Shown here in pieces: positions 42,715 to 47,921 of a stretch of DNA of 47,921 nucleotides. Where the stretch lies: assembly GCA_012270965.1 (NCBI GenBank), contig JAAXHJ010000085.1, positions 1 through 47,921 on the forward strand, given 5' to 3'. The number at the start of each line of letters is the position of its first letter. The stretch's first letter is position 1. Below the pieces are notes generated by a model that did no database searches, was not told where the DNA came from, and saw only the letters and a list, made by a program, of their open reading frames with translations. Source of the DNA: Candidatus Palauibacter poriticola (GTDB lineage: Bacteria > Gemmatimonadota > Gemmatimonadetes > Palauibacterales > Palauibacteraceae). The translations under genes were made by a program, and so were the position numbers.

Positions 42715-43782
42715 ATGGACCACAGAACATCCAGAGCACCCACAGTGGTATCATTATGCTTTACGCTATGCGCCGGTCTCACCGCAGCCGGTTGCGGGCT
42801 CGGCTCGCACGACGGTGACGGCTTTGATCGGTATGATGATCCTGTTACGGATCAGCACATCACCCTACAACACGATCTAATTCTCATCGAGGAATTGGTT
42901 ATTTCGGCGGGCGTCGATTCGGTTGGGCCTTGGGCACTCGCCAAACCGCGCGCCGTCTTCGAAGCCGACGACGGTCGGATATACGTGCTTGACTCGGATT
43001 GGAAGCATGTGTTCGTGTTCGGCTCAGACGGCGCTCCGTTGGATCGGCTGGGAGGAGGCTACGGTTCCGCGGACGGCGAAATGGTTCTCCCCGTCGATAT
43101 GGATACGTATAACGATACCTTCTACGTGCTCGATTACGAACTTGATCGCGTATCTGTATTCGACCTACAGGGCCATTTCCGCTATAGTATTTCATTGCCA
43201 TATCCGGGACGATATATCGCCGTATCTCGCGAGGGGCTCTGGGTTCAATTGATGCAAACCAGATCTGCGAAGTTGGTCGACTTCTACGATCACGACGGTA
43301 GCCCACCATCTCTCGTTGCCCAAGAGCACATTACAGATTCACCGTACCTCGAGCACGGAATACTCGGAACTATCGGCCGGCTCCGTGAAGGCAACGGGAT
43401 TGCCTATGTCCACGGCAGCGGTGCCTTTCTGCAGTTCGTACGCAGTCCAGCTGTGTCAAGCATTGTTTCACTGGGCTCGCTTTCGGAATGGAAGCCGCTA
43501 CCCGATGATCCGTCGTCGCGGTTACCAGTGGAGGAGCCCGTGGCCGTTCTTACGTGGGAGGAGGATCGAGTGATGATCATCAGTACCACGCTCACGGCGC
43601 CCCGTCAAATGACCGTGAGGATCATCGAGCAAGATGGGACGCTGGTGACTGGAAGTGTGTTCCGTGACATGGATCGGTTTCTGCCCGTCGATGCTGGCAG
43701 AACGCCAGGGACGATATTTGTGTCGTTTTTGGATGGACCGGCGCGTGTCGTCAAATACAGCATTCATGCCGACACACCCTAG
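42715..43782 (+). CDS. 6-bladed beta-propeller lipoprotein 1
   Basis: 355 residues. The lipoprotein signal ends LTAAGC (Cys about 27). The mature part shows repeated propeller blades with the pattern x-x-I/V-Y-V-L-D-x-x-x-x-x-V-x-V-F: GRIYVLDSDWKHVFVFGSDG, DTFYVLDYELDRVSVFDLQG, and later weaker blades. This matches the NHL/6-bladed propeller lipoproteins common in Bacteroidota and Gemmatimonadota. The start is ATG 42715 behind GAAGGAG. Codon use is noticeably more AT-rich than the core genes. The thioredoxin-like gene begins 17 bp after its stop, so the two form an operon. It probably binds a peptide or small ligand at the cell surface or in the periplasm; there is no evidence of catalysis. 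Confidence 0.82.
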   Translation: MDHRTSRAPTVVSLCFTLCAGLTAAGCGLGSHDGDGFDRYDDPVTDQHITLQHDLILIEELVISAGVDSVGPWALAKPRAVFEADDGRIYVLDSDWKHVFVFGSDGAPLDRLGGGYGSADGEMVLPVDMDTYNDTFYVLDYELDRVSVFDLQGHFRYSISLPYPGRYIAVSREGLWVQLMQTRSAKLVDFYDHDGSPPSLVAQEHITDSPYLEHGILGTIGRLREGNGIAYVHGSGAFLQFVRSPAVSSIVSLGSLSEWKPLPDDPSSRLPVEEPVAVLTWEEDRVMIISTTLTAPRQMTVRIIEQDGTLVTGSVFRDMDRFLPVDAGRTPGTIFVSFLDGPARVVKYSIHADTP

Positions 43783-43799
43783 AGACACTGGAGACTATA

Positions 43800-44306
43800 G
43801 TGAAACGACATATTGTTGCGTTGCTTATTGTTTGTACGTGCGGGATATTAGGAGGGATCGCACTGTCGTCGATTGAGAATTACGTTGCCGACGCAAGACA
43901 TGCCCTCCTTCGGTCAGGGTCGATGGTACCCAGCGTTGAGATCGTTGACGCTCGACGACAACGGTTCAATTTGCGAAGCGTCATGGTGGCCGAGCGAGCG
44001 AACTTTATCGTTATTCTCTCAGCGACGTGCCGGAGATGCTTGGGAGAGCTTGCGTCGTGGCGGGACGCCGTCGCTGACAATCGCGACCTGCGACCGATCG
44101 TGTTGATCGAATCAGAAAACGCTGACTACTTGCAATACATCGACGGATTGATACGACCGCAGTACGCGACATATCGGATACGAGGGACGGACATGGAGGC
44201 ACTTGGCGCACTTGCAACGCCGGTGGCCTATGAGGTGAACCCGGATGGACGTGTAGTGAGTCGTGCCATAGGTGTCGAGGCGGTCCTAGAGTTACGATAT
44301 GACTGA
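43800..44306 (+). CDS. membrane-anchored thioredoxin-like (TlpA-type) protein
   Basis: 168 residues. An N-terminal membrane anchor (HIVALLIVCTCGILGGIALSS) precedes a redoxin fold: MVPSVEIVDARRQRFNL, then NFIVILSATCRRCLGELASW with the CxxC active site (CRRC). A late TPVAYEVNPDGRVV carries the cis-Pro after Thr that lies opposite the CxxC in thioredoxins. The domain would face the periplasm and reduce, form or isomerise disulfides. GTG 43800 is preceded by CTGGAG at good spacing. It is co-transcribed with propeller 1 and lies in the same island as the eight-cysteine peptides. It is therefore a natural candidate for handling their disulfides, though this is inference. GC is lower than in the core genes. 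Confidence 0.82.
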   Translation: MKRHIVALLIVCTCGILGGIALSSIENYVADARHALLRSGSMVPSVEIVDARRQRFNLRSVMVAERANFIVILSATCRRCLGELASWRDAVADNRDLRPIVLIESENADYLQYIDGLIRPQYATYRIRGTDMEALGALATPVAYEVNPDGRVVSRAIGVEAVLELRYD

Positions 44307-44436
44307 TAATATTTGAGAAGAGAACTGCAACCTCGTGCATTAAGTCGTCCGGCCGTTGTCGAGGCGGCGGCGGGACGGTGGAGTGGCGGCGCGGACGCGA
44401 CCGGTGTCCGGAACCGTCACTGAAAGTCGGAGGATT

Positions 44437-45096
44437 GCCGTGCCGACGCTGATCGACGCCCAGTGGGAGCCAATTCGACACCGCTTTCCGGAGGAGCGCG
44501 CGCCGGGTGTTCGAGGCGGCGCTGTGGATTCTCAAGACCGGGGCGCAGTGGCACATGCTGCCCCAGTGCTACTCCAACCACGAGACCGTGCATCGGCGGT
44601 TGCGGGCGTGGTACCGCACGGGCGTGCTGGAGGCGGTGCTCGCAGACGTGGCCTCCCAAGCGGCGGGACATGGGCGCCGTGCGGCTCGCGGAGGGCTTTA
44701 TCGACGCCACGTTCGTCCGCGCCAAGGGCGGGGGCGCGGAGGTCCACAACAGCAAGGTGGGAAGGGGGTGTGGATCGCGGCGGTGGCCGATTCTGGTGGG
44801 GTCCCGCTCGCGATCCGAACGGCGTCGGCGAGCCACGGGGCGAGTGTCGCCCGGTGCAGGTGACGCTGGACCTATCGTTTCGCGGAGAGCCGTCGAATCC
44901 GGTGGGCGACAAGGCATACGACGGCGACCGGCTGGACGGGGAGCTGTGGTTTGGCTGGTGAAGCGGCTGTTCACTGTGGCGTCGGTAGCGCCGCCGCCTG
45001 CTCGTTCGGTGTGAGTATCATCTGGAGAACTTTCTCGGACTAGGCCGGTTCGCCGCCCTTTGCCTGCGCCTGAAACAGGTGCGAGATAGGTCCTAG
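44437..45096 (+). pseudogene. IS5-family transposase remnant
   Basis: Landmarks occur in shifting frames: PTLIDAQWEPIRHRFPEE, FEAALWILKTGAQWHMLPQC then YSNHETVHRRLRAWYRTGVL, and LAEGFIDATFVRAKGGGAEV. Further on are KGVWIAAVADSGGVPLAIRT, PSNPVGDKAYDGDRLDGEL, and finally EYHLENFLGLGRFAALCLRL ending at TAG 45094-45096. At least four frame changes and a missing stretch show it is dead. It starts about 130 bp after the thioredoxin-like gene. Confidence 0.77.
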
Positions 45097-45214
45097 TAGT
45101 TGACTGAGTTCATGTCCTCTGGCGACGCGGTGATACATCTGGCATTTTGTGGATTACTGAATAGCGGTGGAGGCGGAGATGGACGGGGGCTGGAAAGAGG
45201 CGATTCCATGAGGA

Positions 45215-45975
45215 TGCAGGGGGTAACCGTCGCACCACCCTTGCCGGCGCCGGATCCAGAGGTTGGGGCGAAGATGATTCGGCGGCGGCTCGCGGTGGCC
45301 TACGAGCTTTTGATCGTGCAGCGGGTGGACGCCCGTGAGACCACGGCGGCCGTTGGAGAGCTGCCTCGGCGCGGCGCTCCGACAGCTCGCGCCCGCCGTC
45401 GTGCCGGAAAGGCGGCGCGGGACGGGTCGCTGCGGGGGGCTGGGGAGGAGGTGTGGAACCGACGCCCTCGGGCGGGAAGGGCGAGAGGGGAAGGGCGCGG
45501 AAGCTGGCGCGGCACAACGCGGGGCTCCGCCAGGCGCGCACCATCACCGATGTCCGGAGAAAAGTTGCGCGGCTGCCCGCCGTGAGCCCTGGGGACGGGA
45601 AGCGCTCTTGAGTAGGGTGCCGCGCGAGGCCGGGCAGGTGGGCGTACGGGCCGCGTGCGAGGCCCTCCGCGTCGTGCGCGACACGTTCCACCGTCGCCGG
45701 AGGCCGAAGACCGGGCGGCCGCCCCCGTCGGCTCCCGCCTTGGACGCGGCGGAGCGGGCAGAGGTCGTCGGGCGGGGGGGCCGCGCGCCCCACTTCGCGG
45801 ACCGCGCGCCCCCGGCCCTGTCCGCGACGCTGCCGAACGAGGGAACCCGCCTCTGCTCGCAGCGGGCGATGTACCAGATCCTAGCCGAACGCGGCGGCGG
45901 CGGACATCAACCGCCTCCCGGGACCCGTGACGTGGCTGTCCTTCCACCTCCACGTGATCCCGGACATCTTCAGTC
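45215..45975 (+). pseudogene. second, more decayed IS3-family remnant
   Basis: A weaker copy of the element at 41340-42560. It has APDPEV-type start sequence with RRRLAVAYELLIVQ, then VRAACEALRVVRDTFHRRRRP, AERAEVVGRGGRAPHFADRAPPALSAT, and NEGTRLCSQRAMYQILAE. It breaks off at the segment matching FHLHVIPDIFSR, about 125 bp before the second propeller gene. The second half of OrfB is missing. Confidence 0.7.
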
Positions 45976-46107
45976 GACGATAAGGAGGGTTCACTACACT
46001 GAATCGACAAGTCCCTCAATGTCGTTGGCAGGTTCCGCAGTCGGTGGGGGATTCCGCAGGGAGGAACGTCGGTGGACACACATTGAGGGGGGTCAGGTTT
46101 GCGTGTG

Positions 46108-47220
46108 ATGAGAGTTGATTTTCGAGTGAAAGGCAAGTGTCATCTAAGTGCGCTTCTATTCTTGGTCGCGTGTGATTCTTCAGCGAGGCGCTATGGCGAA
46201 GAGTTGTTGTTTTTGGACGATTGGGTCACCGTAGCGGAAGTGGGTGTGTTTGACGGTCGCGCTGAGGAGGTGTTCGGATCGATTCGCGATGTCATGTTTT
46301 GGGAGACCGGCGCCTTTGCAGTCCTCGACCGGACGGCTCTAACGACTCGAGTCATTGGATTTGATGCCAAGGGTCGGTATAGGTATACGCTCGGCCGAAG
46401 CGGGCCCGGACCGAACGAGTTCATAGATGCCACCGCGTTGATTAGGATCGCGGACGATTCGCTTGCCGTGATAAACAGAGGATCGCGGACGCTGCAGGTG
46501 TTCGTTCGAAACGGAGCATACGTCTTTGGCGAAGCTGCACGACTCACCCTGCCATTCTTTCCAGAAGATGGTTGTGCAATGAACGGAAGGATATTCCTTC
46601 TGGGCGGTATGGGCGGCCGAGCCATCCACGAGATCGATCGGACCGGTGCCGTGGTGAACTCATTTTCGGAGAGCGACTTCGGTGGAACGATCAGCGAGGA
46701 TGAGCCGAGGGCGGTTGCATGGGCGGTCCGTGATCAGGCGCAAGGCGGATACTTGAAGTGTGCGGCGGAAGTGGGCATGGTGATTCACGTGCCCTACGAA
46801 CTGGGCTGGTTGCGGGCGTACAAGACGAACGGAAGTGTCGCGTGGCACAGTTCGCTCAACGGTTTTGTGAAGACGCGGATCGTTCCGGCAATCGGTGGGA
46901 GCGGAGCGATAAAGACGGCCTTCGACCCCAACTTCAATTTCAGCCATACGATATTGGGGGTTGCGGTGTTGCGAGGTCGATCCCTTGTTATTTCTGTCGG
47001 GCTCAACGTTCCGCGTGGTCAGACTCCAACGGAGAAGGGTTGGCTTGTGCTTTGTGAACTAGAATCTGGTCGCGAGACGGGACGCCAGGAATTCGCAGGG
47101 GTCGCGATCGCTGGTGCAGGAGATCGGCTCGCGCTCGTATACGAGAATTTTTTTCCGATGCTGACCATCTTACACGGACCTTTGTCTTTGCGGCGAACTG
47201 ATTCCGAAACAGGTAAGTAG
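46108..47220 (+). CDS. 6-bladed beta-propeller lipoprotein 2
   Basis: About 370 residues. A short N-terminus ends in lipobox LVAC (LLFLVACDSS). Propeller-type strands follow, including FGSIRDVMFWETGAFAVLDR, TRVIGFDAKGRYRYTLGRSG, GPNEFIDATALIRIADDSLAVI, and a last strand near LALVYENFFP. The GxGPGEF-like motif (GRSGPGPNEF) is typical of this propeller family. ATG 46108 is preferred, with GTCAGG ten bases upstream; TTG 46099 and GTG 46105 are in frame. It is divergent in sequence from propeller 1 but has the same architecture and low GC. It stands alone between two transposon remnants, so its partner genes, if any, may have been lost. Confidence 0.8.
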   Translation: MRVDFRVKGKCHLSALLFLVACDSSARRYGEELLFLDDWVTVAEVGVFDGRAEEVFGSIRDVMFWETGAFAVLDRTALTTRVIGFDAKGRYRYTLGRSGPGPNEFIDATALIRIADDSLAVINRGSRTLQVFVRNGAYVFGEAARLTLPFFPEDGCAMNGRIFLLGGMGGRAIHEIDRTGAVVNSFSESDFGGTISEDEPRAVAWAVRDQAQGGYLKCAAEVGMVIHVPYELGWLRAYKTNGSVAWHSSLNGFVKTRIVPAIGGSGAIKTAFDPNFNFSHTILGVAVLRGRSLVISVGLNVPRGQTPTEKGWLVLCELESGRETGRQEFAGVAIAGAGDRLALVYENFFPMLTILHGPLSLRRTDSETGK

Positions 47221-47306
47221 AGTCGTCGGAGGGTTGCCGGGGTGGGGGATTAGGACTGGGAACTGGAGGTGGTGAGGAAGGGCGCCTGACCGAGTTGCGG
47301 GAGGGT

Positions 47307-47456
47307 ATGCCAGAGCTGTTGAGGAAGTCGATGACGGTGCGGTGCGGCGAGTTTGTGCGGGTAGTGAGCCCGGATCGTGCGATCGTTCCCGCTCGGTTCG
47401 TCCGGGAGGGTGGTCTCGACCGGACGGGGGAGGCCCGTTCGCCAGTGGGGGCATAG
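47307..47456 (+). CDS. unassigned short open frame
   Basis: A 49-codon frame (MPELLRKSMTVRCGEFVRVV at the start, ending TAG 47454-47456) in the 320-bp gap between propeller 2 and the last IS remnant. No family is recognised and there is no good ribosome-binding site. It may be a transposon fragment or chance. I see nothing else in this gap. Confidence 0.15.
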   Translation: MPELLRKSMTVRCGEFVRVVSPDRAIVPARFVREGGLDRTGEARSPVGA

Positions 47457-47540
47457 TTGTGGACTATGGAAAAACACCAGCCGGCGCCCCACGTTCAGGG
47501 GGACTTGACAAGAGTTCACCGCTGAACGGAGGACACCCGG

Positions 47541-47921
47541 ATGGTGCGTGGAAACGACCATATCGGACGCCGGCCGCGCGTACAAGGCTCGCGGGCCGCG
47601 CCGAGGGTGCGCGGAGGCGGCGGGCGGATCACCGACGGGGGCGGCCTGGTCGCGGTGCGGAGGCTGTGGGACGCGCTGGGGCTGGGGGGGTGGATCGACC
47701 GGCGGAGCGGGAGCGTTGCCGTCCGCTACGGGCCGTCGCTGATGGACGACCTGCCGCTTCTCGAGCGGCGGGGCGTGCGCCGCGTCTTTGGCTGGTCGCG
47801 GGTGCCGCACCCGGCCACGTTCGGGCGCTGGCCGCGGTGCGCGGCGCCCGTGCTGTCGCCGCTGTTGGACGAGCTGCCGTGGCGGATGGTTCGGCGGCGC
47901 TGGGAGATGTCGGGCGGGGCG
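47541..47921 (+). mobile_element. IS1380-like transposase, 5' part, runs off the window
   Basis: A frame opens at ATG 47541 and stays open to the last base. After a basic start it reads GGGLVAVRRLWDALGLGGWID, SVAVRYGPSLMDDLPLLERR, GVRRVFGWSRVPHPATFGRW, and LLDELPWRMVRRRWEM. This is the order seen at the N-terminus of IS1380-type transposases (DDLPLLE then PSxxTFGRxL). Relatives usually have about 15 more hydrophobic residues between SLM and DDLPLL, so this copy looks internally deleted. The catalytic region lies outside the window. Confidence 0.62.

Overview
The window is high-GC (roughly two thirds by eye) bacterial chromosomal DNA. The best match is Gemmatimonadota, possibly a marine or host-associated member. 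This is inferred from SusC/RagA-type TonB receptors with an N-terminal carboxypeptidase-regulatory-like domain, SusD partners, NhaC- and DEAD-box-type housekeeping genes and the general codon style. No rRNA, tRNA or CRISPR array was seen.

Region 1 (1-8000) is housekeeping. A leftward, tightly packed operon runs V4R-domain protein > ruvX > mltG > thiE. Divergent from it is a thymidine/pyrimidine-nucleoside phosphorylase. Next come a class A penicillin-binding protein (leftward) and a divergent tyrS. A frameshifted, truncated carboxypeptidase-regulatory-like gene follows tyrS.

Region 2 (8.9-24.8 kb) is a tandem triplication of a susC-susD pair: three about 1120-residue TonB-dependent receptors, each followed by an about 575-residue SusD-like lipoprotein. 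Hairpins lie at junctions inside the pairs, and terminator-like hairpins lie after each pair. The substrate is unknown; no glycosidase or peptidase gene accompanies them.

Region 3 (25-38 kb) is a rightward run: small lipoprotein, folK, aroB, an acyl-CoA-synthetase-like protein lacking the usual catalytic lysine, a NYN/LOTUS/HhH protein with a long basic linker, alkyladenine DNA glycosylase, an NhaC antiporter, lysA, a DEAD-box helicase and an exported gamma-glutamyltransferase-like protein. Several pairs overlap by four bases (folK/aroB, nhaC/lysA, lysA/helicase).

Region 4 (38-47.9 kb) is an accessory island full of insertion-sequence debris: an IS with recognisable terminal repeats, then decayed IS1182-, IS3- (two plus a fragment), IS5- and IS1380-like remnants. 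Between these remnants sit intact genes of lower GC: two paralogous 83-residue exported peptides with eight invariant cysteines and a duplicated promoter, a 6-bladed beta-propeller lipoprotein followed at once by a membrane-anchored CxxC thioredoxin-like protein, and a second beta-propeller lipoprotein. This combination resembles in outline the NVEALA-peptide / beta-propeller / TlpA-type neighbourhoods of Bacteroidota. It is the best candidate here for an undescribed system: a secreted disulfide-rich peptide with its own surface and redox partners.
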